A DNA stretch of 64,000 nucleotides from Cryptomeria japonica (GCF_030272615.1 NC_081409.1:21330260-21394259), one strand, 5' to 3'; positions 1-11,909 are shown, counted from the stretch's first letter. Program-made: numbers and translations. Notes: generated from the letters alone by a model not told the origin.

Positions 1-2
1 AA

Positions 3-446
3 AGAGTCATTCTCAAAGAGGAAAGTCATATTGATTCAAGGATAAGGCAAGGAGCGGAACTATTAGAACAAGGAAAGATAGAGTCCATTGAAGAGTTGGA
101 AGAAATATTAGCGGATAAAAAACCTTTAAATGAGATCTTCAAAGCGTTACAAAGAGCAAAAATAGATGAATTGGACGAAAATGAAGAGATAGTTGACTTT
201 GATGGAGCTGTTGAATTGTATTACCTCGAAGAAGGGGAAGGCATTGAAGAATGCAATGCAGAAAAAAAAGAGTTGGAAGATTGCAATGAGAAAATCTGCA
301 GCCTATCACAAGAGGAGGCCCAAAATGTTGTAGTAGTCGAAGCAGTCCACATTGGAGAGGAAGCTGCAACAGAGACGGAGGTCTTTGGGAACTCTGTATG
401 TGAATGGAAGGCATTGAAGACTACAATGCAGAACGAGAAGAATTAA
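3..446 (+). CDS. Unidentified acidic ORF, 5' end outside window
   Basis: The frame is already open at the left edge of the window and runs to a stop at 446. An internal Met at 96 is possible, but the reading continues upstream of it without a break, so the true start is probably outside the window. The product is rich in Glu, Lys and Asp, with leucine-spaced acidic stretches that look helical, followed by a Cys/Glu segment. I recognise no domain, membrane segment or signal peptide. The last third overlaps the first copy of a 170-bp tandem duplication, which changes the frame, so the second copy is read in a different frame (404-610) and the original protein end is probably lost. It may be a fragment of a retrotransposon polyprotein or a host gene; I cannot say which. 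Confidence 0.35.
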   Translation, partial: RVILKEESHIDSRIRQGAELLEQGKIESIEELEEILADKKPLNEIFKALQRAKIDELDENEEIVDFDGAVELYYLEEGEGIEECNAEKKELEDCNEKICSLSQEEAQNVVVVEAVHIGEEAATETEVFGNSVCEWKALKTTMQNEKN

Positions 447-577
447 AAGATTGCAATGACAACAAATGCAGCCTATCACAAGGGGAGGCCCAAAATGTTG
501 TTGTAGTGGAAGCACTCCATGTTGGAAAGGAAGCTGCAACAGAGACAGAGGTCTTTGGGAGCTCCAGATGTGATGAA
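241..577. repeat. 170-bp direct tandem duplication
   Basis: The block starting GCATTGAAGA at 241 recurs at 411, and the two copies align to about 577 with scattered substitutions (for example both contain CAGCCTATCACAAG and GAGGCCCAAAATGTTG). The period of 170 is not a multiple of three, so the duplication breaks the surrounding reading frame. The divergence shows it is not recent. Confidence 0.88.
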
Positions 578-610
578 GATTTAATGTTTTTAGAGAGTAT
601 CAGTTGTTAG

Positions 611-1866
611 AAAGAACTAGAAGAATGTTTAGAGAATCCCATTAGTGATGAAAAATGAGTAGAAGATCAACACTTCTATAAGAAAAGAACTAGGATGATC
701 AAGGAAGAAAGAAGAGATATGTTCAGTTATTGTATAAAGGACAATGTCCAAAAGGATTTGACTTCAGAACCACATCACACCAAGCTAAGAAATGAGGTCC
801 ACCTCACAAAATATGAAATGGAAAACATGCCTAAATGGCACAATGCAGAGGAGAAATTTTTTGGGAAATTTTTATTCCCTTAATTTTATTTTATTTTATT
901 TTTATGTGCAGATGTAATAAGCACTAGTAGGAGTGATGCAAAGAGCAATGATGATTCTCAGTGGAGGACCACTAAGCCTTCAAGGGAGTGGAAAAAGATA
1001 AAAGGAACAAAAGATTGATGAGCTGGAAAGGGCACCATTCCTCATAATATCCCCTTCCTAGTGCCATATCTGCATTTGTCAAGTTTCCCTTTCGCTAATA
1101 ATGGACACCATACCTTCTTCAATAACCTTGCAGGTAGTGTCAAGTTGTATCTGTATTTTTTTATTTATATATTTATTTATTTTATGCCTTACATAATGTG
1201 CAGCACGGAAGTGTCCTTTTGCATGGATGTGACAAATAACCATTCACATATGTTTTAAGTTACCATAATATACATAATGTAAAAACATACATATAATCTT
1301 AATTTATAAATAACCATTCGCATACATATTCTCAAAACTAATTGAAAAATCAAAAAGCAAAAACCCTAATCAGGAGGTGGAAATGGTTGTTTGCGAGCAA
1401 GGTTCTACTTAACACACAAGCAAGGAGAAAGTGAAGGGGATTTCTGTTGGAATCCAGTATGAAGAGTAAAAAAGATGCAGGTCAACAGCCAAACAATTAG
1501 AGACCGGAAAAGTTGCACAATGCACTCCCATGTCACAAGGCTCCTATTTGCATTTGAATTCGACAAAGATCAAATTCAGATCAAATCCAAAAAGATGAAA
1601 TTTGAAAAAACATAATTCAACTAATATAAATTTGCAATTTTTTAGAATATATTAAGTTAAAATAGTTGGAATATAATAACTAAAAAATACTAATACTAAT
1701 CATCTTAAAAATAACTTACAAAAACGAAATAAATAATATTATGTGAAATTCCTATTTTTGTATATCACTTTGTCCTCCACATTGCTAAATCATAATATAT
1801 TATATTATTATATTATAATTTTAACATAACATTATAATAAAACTATAATTACTTGCCTACGGTGAT
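611..1866. other. AT-rich stretch without a supported gene
   Basis: Only short chance ORFs are present. Around 1260-1330 and 1780-1850 the sequence is strongly AT-rich with TATA/ATTA runs. I see no domain, LTR end or RNA gene. Confidence 0.6.
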
Positions 1867-2527
1867 GTTTCTGTTATCACAAAAGCATGCACCCTTGCTA
1901 AGCTATCAACTCAGCAACCTTGTGAAACATGGAAACAACCCCGAAGTGTGGGACCTTGCACAAGGGGGTTGAATCTCCGGAGAAGGTCGGCTTCCTTCTC
2001 AATCCAGGTGCACGTGTTGAACCAACTCAACACTTCAAAACTTACTCCTAAGCCTATCCTAACAACTTGCAAAGGTAAAGGGAAGAGAGAATTGCTTGAA
2101 ATAAAAGGAGGTGATGCACCAAGAAGAGATTGTTCCTCTCCCTACCCAAAATGAAAAAAAGAATCAACTGAAATACCCAGGAGATGCACAAACTTCAGTT
2201 GTATGAGTGACCCCAATGCATGTATGGAGGTTAGAATTCGTTGAATGTCAAAAGGGGAGAAGGTTTCCCACAAGTCACACTCCGAAATAAATTAACACAG
2301 TATATATGAGAGAAGAGCCACAAAACATACACCTATGATGAAGGTAAGGAAACATACACAGCATACATAAGTTGAAGTAAGGCAAAAATGGTGATTTCAA
2401 TTCATTATAAGGCCAATGGCCAAAGTTACAGTTGCATAAATGCAAGATAAATACAAGAGAAGTGAAAGAGCATAGAATAGCTCAAACCAGCAGGGAGAGA
2501 ACCCTTTACAATGAGGCTTAACAGTCT

Positions 2528-2535
2528 TTATATAG
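2528..2535 (-). promoter_or_regulatory. Putative TATA box of solo LTR A
   Basis: On the minus strand the sequence reads TATATAAA, about 360 bp downstream of the last palindrome, in the position expected for an LTR core promoter. Confidence 0.45.
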
Positions 2536-2893
2536 AAAAATGGTTACAAGAGTGATCATGACCCTTGTGTGTCAGTTTGGGAGTGCAGGGAAGTGCACGC
2601 ACTTGACTTCTATACATGCAAGCAACCTAGCTATACCCACAAAAGGCAACCCTGAGAAGGGTGGATTGACTGACCTTCCAAAGTCAGAGCATACAGGCAT
2701 GACATAAGTCACTACAACAAGCATGGCCCCATACCTCTCTTGATGGAAATCCTGCCAAAAACATTAAATGCACCCTTGTAGCTCCACAAAAGAAAGTGCA
2801 CAAGTCAGAAAAGTCGTTAAGGTATTTAAAGCTTTGAGTGTTGATCACGCCATCTGGAAATGTTGCCAGCCGGGAAGAAGTCTGAGGACTTTT

Positions 2894-3434
2894 GGAAACT
2901 CGGGTTCCCGAAGTGGGGAAGACAAGTAAAGAACCTCAGAACCTTGGGGTTCCAGGAAGGAGAAAGGAGAGCAGCAGGGAACTTCGGAACCTCGGGGGAG
3001 GAACTGAAAAAAGGGCTAAGGAAGGAACTTCGGAACCTCAAGGTTCCAGAGTTCCAGGAAAGAAGAAGGGAAGCAAAGGAAGAGAACTTCGGAACCTTGG
3101 GGTTCCGTAGTTCCAGAGAAAGAAAGGAAGAAAGGCTAGGAGGGGGGGTCCGAAGTTCCAGAGAAGGCAAGGGAAAGGAACTTTGGAACCTCGGGGTTCC
3201 GGAGTTTCGAGGAAGGCAAGGGAAAGGAACTTTGGAACCTCGGGGTTCCGGAGTTCTGGGAAAGAAGAAGGGAAGCAAAGGAAGAGAATTTCGAAACCTC
3301 GGGGTTCCAAAGAAGAAAAACAAGAGAAGGCAAAGAGAAGGAACGTCGGAACCTTGGGGTTCCGGAGTTCCGGAGAAGAAAAACAAGAGAAGGCAAAGGG
3401 AAGGAACTTCAGAACCTCAAGGTTCCAGAATTCC
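2894..3434. repeat. Array of about ten 32-bp near-palindromes (GGAACC...GGTTCC core)
   Basis: Units such as 3026-3056, 3083-3113, 3177-3207, 3227-3256, 3341-3371 and 3404-3434 share the left arm GGAACTTCGGAACCTC and right arm GGGTTCCGGAGTTCC, which are nearly perfect reverse complements. Units are 50-63 bp apart, separated by purine-rich linkers (GAAGGAAAGAAGG type). Several units have paired changes, such as AAGGTTCC opposite GGAACCTC. The array lies in the 5' part (minus orientation) of solo LTR A, where U3 regulatory sequence is expected. Confidence 0.88.
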
Positions 3435-3983
3435 GGTGAAGGAAGAAAAGGCTAAGGGAGGAACTTCCTCCGGGCAAGGCAACACCTCATACTTCATAGT
3501 TCTTCTACTTTTCTCCTTGATCAACTGGGGCAGTGCTGATCCATGGATCGTATCTCTGATCAGTTCTTACTGATGGACCAAGGGTGTCATAAAATGACAA
3601 CAGTTTCTTTAAATTTATAATTTCAAGATGCCAATATAACAAAACTAAAAGGCACTAATACTCAAGGGCCTACGGGATATATATTTAATATATAAATTGT
3701 TAGTCCCAACTGGTGCTGAGAAGGGAGGGGTGAATCAGCACTTTACCAGTTTTACAAAATTAAAAACTTTTAACTCAAGTCTGCACTAACTTAATATTCA
3801 TCAATACAAACAATTATTGCAGAAGAATATGCATGCATGAAAAGATACACAGTAACACCAAGATTTATCTCATGGAAACCCAAATGGGAGAAAACCACGG
3901 TGTGAGTAGAAACTCACAAAATTTGTACTCTTTTGGAGTACGCCTGGTGAGGAGCCATCCCTGTTAGGAGATTGCAAAGACAC

Positions 3984-4146
3984 TGTTAGGTGCCACCCGG
4001 TTAAGGGATTTTATTTAAGGCCTGTTAGTGCCTTTACCCTGTTAAAGGTAGCCCGGTTAAAGGACTTAGGATCATCAATTAAGATGTCACCCGGTTAATG
4101 GATTTTACAAAGGGACCTGTTAAAGTCCACCCGGTTAAGGGATTTG
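3984..4146. repeat. CCCGGTTAAGGGATTT direct repeats
   Basis: Four copies of CACCCGGTTAAGGGATTT or close variants alternate with CCTGTTAAAGTCC-like units. They sit near the 3' end of solo LTR F in its minus orientation, so probably in R/U5. Confidence 0.75.
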
Positions 4147-4188
4147 AGTTGCAATGGTTAGAAAGCAACAAGAATATGATCTGTTGGA

Positions 4189-4574
4189 GTTACCCGGGGA
4201 CGCGTCCCCAATATTTTTTTCAGCCGTCCCCGTCCCGGGGACAGGGGACTCCTAGGGGACGTCCCCATAAATTCTGCATATAGACCATGAATTTTGACAG
4301 TGAATTCTATAAGCAATTTGACTTTGACTCTCAATTTAACACAAATTTGCCATAAGAACTCTACTAGTTCTTATATGTTAAGGTTCTATAATGGATATGT
4401 GCATGTTTTATCCATGTTTTCATATGAATATTTTAAATTTCCCTATTTATTTTAATTTTCCCTACTTTTATATAGCCATCCCCTAGCCGTCCCCAAAATT
4501 GGCAAAAAAAATCACCGTCCCGAAAACGCGTACCCCTGTCCCCTACCGTCCCCGTCCCGGAAACTTGGGGTAAC
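4189..4574. mobile_element. MITE-like element with GGGGAC-rich ends
   Basis: The left end starts GTTACCCGGGGACGCGTCCCC-like sequence and the right end finishes CTTGGGGTAAC, so both ends carry GTTACCC inverted. About 90 bp at each end is built from degenerate GGGGAC/GTCCCC hexamers, while the middle (about 4275-4480) is AT-rich. It has no ORF. It interrupts solo LTR F. I could not identify a clear target duplication, so the superfamily is unassigned. Its layout resembles the element at 13150-13609. Confidence 0.6.
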
Positions 4575-4627
4575 ATAGGTAGCTACTGATAGCTTGATCA
4601 AATCACAATGAAAATCATACTCTATCT

Positions 4628-5645
4628 GCACCGGTTGTGTCTGCTCTGCACAACACCGGTTTTCTGCTTATACTCTCGGCTCTGCACTCTATCGGTCCTC
4701 TGCTCATACCCTCGGCTCTGCACTCTGCCAGTCTACTTCACACACTCTGCTCTACTAAATCATTTAGCACTTCCTCTCTCTTTACTCTGCACTTTGGATA
4801 GCCTCTCACAGGATCTTCTCTTTGCAAAAAATTTCGATCAAGAAGTTTTGAATGAACTCAAAAATACTTTATACACTCTCTGTCGTCACCTTCTGGTATT
4901 TCCTCAATCAATGCAATCACAAATTTCGATGGATATCAAATTCAAACTCTCCCGCTCTTTCTCTGCGCACCCTACAACAATTCCACCAACTAGTCAACCA
5001 AATTTGCCACCGCATCCCCCAAAAATAGTGACTTCTAGTTGAGTCCAATCTTTTAAATGCGAACTAGAAAATCAGCAAGTAATCATGGCCTAACTGCATG
5101 ATGACTGAAGTTGACTTCACCAACCTTTAGTTTGGTGTAGACACAAACTCACCAACTCACCTTTTGCCATCGCAACTGTATAACCGATCATAGCTCTGAG
5201 ATTTACGGCGACCACCTATCTTCCTTCTGCTTCACCGGTCTACCAGTTTACCACTGCGGTCTTCATTACCGGTTCATCCTTTGATACCGGTTTGCAATAT
5301 TTCAATCAGGCCTCTTTTCCTGTTTGCCAATGAGACTCCAGTTTGCATAGAACCTCAAGCCTTCTTGCCTAAGTCACCTTCTGTGACTTCATCATCATCA
5401 AAGTAGCCAACTTGAAGATCTGACCTTAACACCGATCTTCTTGAATGACAGACCGGTTAGCTTAGTCTGTCTTCCCTTGAGCCTATTGAACCTTGATCAT
5501 CTGTCTCTGATGTTGTATGTTGTTTACAAGCCATCACCTCTGCTACTGAGATACACCACTCCAACGGTACCACTCCACCGGTCAGTGTTGGTCATCAATG
5601 ACAAATCTCAGCTAATAAACCGGTTCACTAGATTAACCGGTTTTG
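4628..5645. repeat. Dispersed ACCGGT palindromes
   Basis: The six-base palindrome ACCGGT, often within AACCGGTT or CACCGGTT, occurs about nine times (for example near 4630, 4664, 5236, 5268, 5286, 5453, 5577, 5620 and 5636), far above expectation in AT-rich sequence. Spacing is irregular. It is the counterpart in solo LTR F of the palindrome arrays in the related LTRs. Confidence 0.7.
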
Positions 5646-5663
5646 TCAATGCCAACAATAAAT

Positions 5664-6780
5664 GACAAGAGTAGAGCTTATGAGTCAGTACTAAGGAACC
5701 TACAAGGATATGTATTTAATGCATAAGAATTTGTGGTGGCAAAAATGGGTGTCTAGAAGCTCTAACTGAAACACGATTTCAAAAACTAAAAAATGGAGAT
5801 TTCTTTCATCAAACCCTGTTGTTGTTCATTAAGTGGTGCCACAACAATAACCAAGTGACGATGGTGGCCACGGATTTCTAAATGGGAGCAGTGACACCAC
5901 ATACAAACAAATTTAAACATTTTTCTAGAATTGTAATGATGTTTGCCAAATTTCAAATTTAATGGTTGATATCTGGCAAGCCCTATGACATTGGCACATT
6001 CCACATACCCTAGATGGAGAGCACTCAAAAATTGAGCCAAGCATTTTGCAAAAAGAAAGGAATGACTATGTGAAAAGAACTTAATTATATCGGGGGGAGG
6101 GGAGGGGGGAAGTTGATGAAGGGTACTCCCCTTACAAACCTAAACACACAACACAGAATTAAGTAGAAAATTCAAGAAAGAAACACTTGCTTTCTATCAT
6201 TCTAATGAAATGAGAACTACAACATTCAAAATTACATGCTACAGCCACATGGGCTCAAATAATTACAAACTAAATCAACTCTCTAAGAAAAACCCTACAA
6301 TTTGGAGCCACAATTTATACAGATGGATCTATCCCTCTGTAAACCTTGGTTCACATTTTTATTTAGCACCAATAACCGCCTTAGAATATTCCAGAAAGTG
6401 AACTTTTCTTCTTTTTGGCGCTCAAGGGTCCATCTGTTCATTTTCCTACCCAAGTGGATTTTTCATTGAAACTTGAGTTTTGGTGGCACAACTTTCGAGA
6501 GCCATAACTTTTGACTTGAGAGTCTGAATTGCTATTATAACATATCTAGGAAAGCTTGTGAAGAGATCTACAATGCCAAGTACATCTGAAGATCTATTTG
6601 TTTGACTTTCAAAGTTTTTGGGGGCTTCTTAAGTCCTCAATTTCGAGTTTGAAACTTCATTGGAGAAATTTCTCGAGACAAAAACTTTAATATGTTCCAA
6701 ACAATGCAAGATATTGAGATGATTCTTTCACCAATCATTTTATTTTTCAATTTCACTCCTTGGGATCCATTTTCATGTCC
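5664..6780. other. Non-coding stretch between transposons
   Basis: No supported gene. A purine run at about 6091-6110 followed by LTR-like text may be the eroded end of a minus-strand LTR element, but no partner was found. Sequence near 6480-6740 shares the ATAACTTTTG / GGAAAGCTTGT style seen in the leader of the element at 61664-64000. Confidence 0.4.
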
Positions 6781-6785
6781 ATAAA

Positions 6786-6966
6786 TATTAAGATTATATT
6801 TTCCTAAGTTAAAAGTTAATTATTAATGCTCAATCATGTAATATATTGTATCCTAAGTTTCTAGTTAGAAACTTTCTATTTGTAATTTCTTTGTAATCTA
6901 TTTATTGAGCATTCTTGCTCTTTGTAAATATCAATCTAAGTTTTTTACCAATTACTCTCCAATAAT
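6786..6966 (+). repeat. 5' LTR of copia element
   Basis: Begins TATTAAGATT and ends CCAATAAT just before the primer-binding site. It pairs with 11904-12084. The end could be one base further if the target duplication is read as TAAA rather than ATAAA. Confidence 0.88.
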
Positions 6967-6967
6967 A

Positions 6968-6979
6968 TGGTATCAAAGC
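6968..6979 (+). promoter_or_regulatory. Primer-binding site, initiator tRNA-Met type
   Basis: TGGTATCAAAGC is complementary to the 3' end of plant initiator methionine tRNA with one mismatch to the usual TGGTATCAGAGC. It lies one or two bases after the 5' LTR. Confidence 0.85.
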
Positions 6980-7800
6980 CTTCAACTAAAAAATTTCGTG
7001 TTGAAATTTTTTGAAAAAAACAAATTTTTTTTGGGCACGTAGGGTTTTCTAGTTTGTCGAATTTTTTCTGGGCAACGTGTTCTGCAACCCATGCGACACC
7101 CAAACCTGACGCGATTTTGTCTTTCAACACGAAATTGTTCTTGTTTTTTTTCTGTCATTTTGGCGGCGCGAATCCTTCTGCAAACTTCTACACAATTTAA
7201 AATCGTGTTTGTTTCTGCCTACGAAAAGCGTTTCGTTTTTTTTTTGGCAGATTTCTAGCAACTTTTTTTCACGCGTGACACGTTTTTGCTTCCGTCACAA
7301 CCTCTCGCGATTTTCAACGATCTACGACGACTCCTTCCTGCACGATTTTTCATCAAATCATACCCTCTTTTGTGCACGATCTCTCTGGGTTTTTAAAAAA
7401 AAAACATGATGCAACAGCCGAAGCTTGTGTTTTTTCGTGTAAAAGATCTCTTTTGGCAACCCCACATTTTCTATTCATGGGTGTTGTTTTTTGCACGCGG
7501 CTAAGGGTTTTGTTAAATCCTTTGCATCTATTTTTTTGCCGCCACAACATCTGCGACTAGGGTTTTCACTATAAATCTCTAGTTTTTAGTCTGATTCTAA
7601 AACCAAGTGCAAATTCTTAGTGGGTTTTTTGAAACCTCATCTAGGTCGTCAGATTTTTATGGGTGCGTTGTTTTTTGTGCCTTGGTTTTTGTGCCCGTAG
7701 ATTTGACTCAAAATTCGTGTCAGTTGTACATTTTTTAAATTTGTACCTGCTTTTGCCACTTTCAAATTTATGCCCTTTCAGGTTTTTCGTGCATTGGGAA
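6980..7800 (+). other. T-rich untranslated leader of copia element
   Basis: A long leader rich in TTTTTT runs and CGTG/GCACG motifs, with no sustained frame. Similar T-rich leaders follow the LTRs at 53981 and 56476, showing the relationship of those elements. Confidence 0.7.
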
Positions 7801-8679
7801 ATGTGCAAGATAGCGTCATTGACCAACTTGATGTCGAAAGGGAGTAAGTGATTTAATGGCAAGAATTATACCACCTGGAAGTAGTGCATGCTGACAATCT
7901 TCGAATATCACCGCCTTGGTGATCTTGTTTTGGACAAAGAATCTTGTCCTACCACAACCGGATCAAATCAGGACAAATTTGATGATCGCAATTGGGAAGC
8001 TATCATGGTTCTTAAGCTTTCTGTCACAGATGACCAGTTACCTTAGATTCCTTTAGGCAAGTCAGCCTCAAAAATTTGGAAGCATCTGAAGGAGTTGCAT
8101 GAGACATCTGATAAAAACCGAGCGTTCTTCTTGAAGAACCAGTTGTTCTCCATCATGATGGATGAACGCATGTCCTTATAGGAGCATCTCAAGAAGATTG
8201 AGGACATTCAAGATCAGCTCGAAGCTATTGGTCAAAAAATGGAGGAAGAGGATATGGTAGTAATAACCCTGAAAAGTCTACCAAAATCCTACGAGCACTT
8301 CATAGAGGCTCTCAACATTACGTCTACGAATGTTGATTTGAAATTTCCGGAGTTGTGCACCAAACTTCTACAGCAGGATCGCTAGAAACAACAGTTTGGT
8401 AGCGGTGCCACTTCATCCTCCTCAAAACAAGCTTTTGCAGCCAAATCCTTTCACAAGGATAAAAGCAAAGCTCAGTCATCTCAGCAGAAGGGCTTTAGTC
8501 AGTCACAGGAAGGTTCGAAGAAGAAGAAGGTTCAATGCAATTATTGTCACAAATATGGTCATATGATTAAGGATTGTCGCAATTGAATAGCTTCCGAACA
8601 GCGGAAGCAGGGGGGGTCTCAGCCTAAAGCCAATGTTGTTAAGCAGGCAGAGCAGAAAGAGTCTGCCTTTTACGCCTTC
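7801..8679 (+). pseudogene. Copia gag, interrupted by stops
   Basis: The frame starts with an ATG at 7801 and continues in frame into the protease, but at least six in-frame stops break it. Recognisable parts are FNGKNYTTW near the N-terminus (copia gag N-terminal type), a UBN2-like helical body with KSLPKSYEHF, and a zinc knuckle CNYCHKYGHMIKDC (C-X2-C-X4-H-X4-C, about 8537-8578) that would bind the element's RNA. The product would form virus-like particles in the cytoplasm. It cannot be translated intact. Confidence 0.85.
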
Positions 8680-11600
8680 ATGGCTAAAAGCCCTACAAAC
8701 CATGTGAAATCTTCTACTTGGTATATTGATTCTGGTGCTTCTCAGCATTTCACTCAAAGGCGTGATTGGTTTACAGAATTCTCTCCCTCTACTGATTCAG
8801 TCATATTTGGAGGAGGTGAAGAGTATACTGTTGTCGACAAGGGCAACGTTCAGATACAATCTGATGGGAGGAATCTCATATTCCTCAATGTATACTATGT
8901 TCTTGGCATGGAACTAAACCTTCTCTCTGTGAGTCAGATTATGTGGCATTCTCCTCAACTTGATGTCATCTTCAGTGCACATAAGTGTTCGATTGTTGAT
9001 CGTGTGACACACTACTATAGTTGTTGGCATTGAGGATCATGGTCTTTATCGACTTGTGGATGCAGGTGATTCTCTTGAGCATGCCTTCGCAACAAAATCC
9101 TCTTCTATCACCAAACTATGGCATCAGCGATATGGTCACCTGAACATTCATTACCTTGCTCAGCTTGTTCAGGAAAATCTAGTACATGGCCTACCTGAAA
9201 TTCAAACTCAAAATCAATGAGTTTGTGAAGCTTGTCAGGCTGGGAAGCAGCACGACACCGTTCAAAGATGGTGACTCATGGCAAGCATCTAAGTTACTAC
9301 ACTCGGTTGACGCTGATGTATGTGGTCCAATGAATACTCCTTCTGTTACTTGGTGCAGGTATTTCTTACTTTTTGTTGATGATTACAGTCGTAAGACATG
9401 GGTATACTTTCTTAGACAAAAATCAGATGTGTTTCCTGTATTTCAGAAATTTAAGGCCTTGGTAGAAAAAGAGTTTGGTTGTTCTATTATTACTCTTAGG
9501 TCTGATAATGGGGGGGAATTTTTTTCTACTACTTTCTCCACTTTCTATGATACACATGGCATAAAACGTCATTTAACCACATCATACACCCCTCAGCAAA
9601 ATAGCGTTGTCGATCGTCGCAACCGCACCATTACAGAAATGGCTAGGTCTATGTTGGAACAGAGATATGTTCCTAAGAAATATTGGGCAGAAGCAGTGTT
9701 TACTGCAGTCTATCTCCTTAATAGGTCTAACACTCATGCTGTTAAGGTGAAGACTCCTAAGGAAGCATGGACTGGTCGCAAATCCAGGATCAACCATCTC
9801 AATTTTTTTGGCTCTCTTGCATATGTTTGGATTCCAGATGCCAAGCGCTCTAAGTTGGATTCCAAGAGTCGAAAGCTTATGTTTACATGGTACAGTGACA
9901 ACCACAAGGCTTACCGGCTGATTGATGTAGACACTGATCGTCTCATCTTCGATCGTGATGTTGTCTTCGATGAAGATCGAGGACCATTTCAGCTTTCCTC
10001 GTCTGAGCAGAATTTTGAGGATCATCCTTTGAAGGCTTCTGATTTAGGTGTTTGTCTTCCATTTGGTTCACCTGATGGGAGGGATGATGCAGATTCTGTA
10101 TTTGATGATGCACTACCTGAATTTCTTCCAGATGATGCTAATCTTCCACCTATACATGTTCCACCTCCAGTTCTACCTTCAACTCCAGTTATTCCTCCTG
10201 CATCTGATGTTGGCACTTCTACTCTCCGGCCTAAGTGGTGGGCTAAGATTATCAGTGATCTTCGTCTTGATGAGCTCATTGAAGGTAGATCTTCCAGAAA
10301 TAAGGGCAAGCAACAAAATACAGTTAACTTTGCTCTCATGGCCAACATTCATAGCATTTATGAGCATCAGACCTATACAGAGGCCAAAGGAATTCTAGAG
10401 TGGGAACAAGCAATGGACGCAAAATACCAGAGCCTCCTGAAGAACAACACCTGGGTTCTCTCTAATCTTCCTCCAGGGAAGAAACCCATTAGCTACAAAT
10501 GGGTCTATAAGGTCAAGTATCATGCAGATGGTACCTTAGATAAATACAAGGCCAGATTAGTTGCTTGAGGATTCACACAGCGGGAGGCAATTGACTATGA
10601 GGAGACCTTTGCTCCTACTGCCAAGATGAGTACAATTCGTCTTCTTCTCGCTATTGCAGCTCAATTTGGATGGAAAGTCCATCAGATGGATGTTAAGAGT
10701 GCCTTCATGAACGGTGAGTTGCAGGAAGAAGTCTACATGACGCAACCTCCTGGTTTCAAGGTTGTTGGCAAAGAACATCAAGTATGTAGACTCGTTAAAG
10801 CACTCTATGGACTCAAACAGGCTCCTCGAGCATGGTACATGAAGATTGATCAGTATTTGGTTGCTCATGGTTTTCAACGTAGTCCTTCTGACAGTAATTT
10901 GTATATCAAACACTCTGGTGATTATATTATTTTTCTTGTTGTCTATGTGGATGACTTGATCATTACTAGCAGTTCAGCACATTTGATTCCAAAAATCAAA
11001 CAGGACCTGTGCAAGGCATTTGATATGACAGATTTGGGGCTTCTCCATTATTGTTTAGGTGTTGAGGTTTGGCAGACTGATAGTAGCATTTTTATTTCTC
11101 AGTCTAAGTATGCCAAGAACTTGCTTGACAGGTTTCGAATGCAAGATTGCAAACCTGCTTCCACACCTATGGAGATAGGACTGGAGTTGTCAGCCAAGTC
11201 CGATTCTCCTCCTGTAGATGAAACACAATTCAAGCAACTAGTGGACAGTCTCATCTATCTTACTGCTACTATACCTGATCTTAGTTTTGCAGTGAGCTAC
11301 ATTTCACGCTTCATGACAGCCCCCAAGGCTAATCATTGGGTAGCAACGAAGCGTGTGCTGCGTTATGTGAAGGGCACCTCTGATTATGGACTTCTTTACA
11401 CTAGGAGTCACAATCCTAGACTCAGTGGGCTCATAGATTCAGATTGGGCAGGTTCGGTTGATGACAGAAAATCAACCTCTGGATATGTGTTTAGTTTGGG
11501 ATCTGGTGCAGTCACATGGACTAGTAAAAAGTAGCAGGCAATGGCTCTCTCCTCGACGGAAGCAAAGTATCGAGGAGCAATTAAGGCAGCATGTGAGGCA

Positions 11601-11909
11601 ATTTGGCTTCGTCGAATGCTTGCGGATATGTAGATATCTCAAGCAAGTCTGACTCCCTTGTTCTGTGATAATCAGGGAGTGCTCAAGCTTGCCAAGAATC
11701 TCGTCTTCCATGAAAGAACCAAGCACGTGGAAACTCACTATCACTTCATCAGAAAGCTTGTTGAAGACGGCTCAGTTCAATTGTTGTATGTTCCAACAGC
11801 GGAGCAGACAACAAATATTCTCACCAAGTCGCTCAGTCCAGATAAGTTTGTCAAATTCAAGGGGCAGCTTGTTGTAGTTGATAGATTGAGCATTAAGGGA
11901 GGGTATTAA
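8680..11909 (+). pseudogene. Copia pol: protease, integrase, RT, RNase H
   Basis: Order: protease with WYIDSGASQHF (active-site Asp near 8728); GAG-pre-integrase zinc region with LWHQRYGHLN and CEACQAGKQ (9114-9260, shifted frame); integrase core 9310-9640 with RSDNGGEF; reverse transcriptase 10390-11160 with YVDD at 10944-10955; RNase H 11430-11780 with DSDWAGS and STEAKY. The third integrase catalytic residue, normally Glu, is Asp (SVVDRRNR, codon 9612-9614). Frameshifts lie between protease and integrase. In-frame stops are TGA at 10566, TAG at 11532 and TAG at 11631; the first two look like C-to-T changes of Arg and Gln codons. The enzyme set would reverse-transcribe and integrate the element, but this copy is dead. 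Confidence 0.92.
11894..11903 (+). promoter_or_regulatory. Polypurine tract of copia element
   Basis: TAAGGGAGGG lies directly before the 3' LTR, the usual position for plus-strand priming. Confidence 0.8.

Larger units (their letters stand above)
1872..3602 (-). mobile_element. Solo LTR A (1.73 kb) with palindrome array
   Basis: The unit begins TGTTATCAC and ends TGACAACA, and it is flanked by the identical 5-bp sequence GTTTC at 1867-1871 and 3603-3607, the signature of retroviral-type integration. No second LTR or internal coding region exists, so it is read as a solo LTR. Minus orientation is inferred because, read that way, the order is TGTTGTC terminus, palindrome array, TATA box near 2530, then a transcribed-looking AT-rich part ending GATAACA. 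This matches solo LTR E. The apparent 237-codon ORF over the array is a by-product of the repeat. Confidence 0.82.
3698..5657 (-). mobile_element. Solo LTR F (1.96 kb) with ACCGGT motifs
   Basis: The unit runs from TGTTAGTCCC to GCCAACA and is flanked by ATAAAT on both sides (3692-3697 and 5658-5663), a 6-bp or 5-bp target duplication. On the minus strand it starts TGTTGGCATTGAC and ends GGGACTAACA. It holds two repeat types, ACCGGT-centred motifs in the 5' half and CCCGGTTAAGGG direct repeats in the 3' half, plus a nested MITE at 4189-4574. No coding region is supported. Confidence 0.75.

Noticed and set aside
2826..3573. Long ORFs on both strands (up to 237 codons)
   Set aside because: They overlie the 32-bp palindrome array, and frames stay open on both strands because the repeat lacks stops. 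No domain or start context supports a gene.
4500..4572. GC-rich block as a gene-associated CpG island
   Set aside because: It is the hexamer-repeat end of a MITE with a matching inverted end at 4189.
9582..10398. Minus-strand and alternative-frame ORFs over the copia integrase and RT
   Set aside because: Shadow frames of the recognisable pol sequence.
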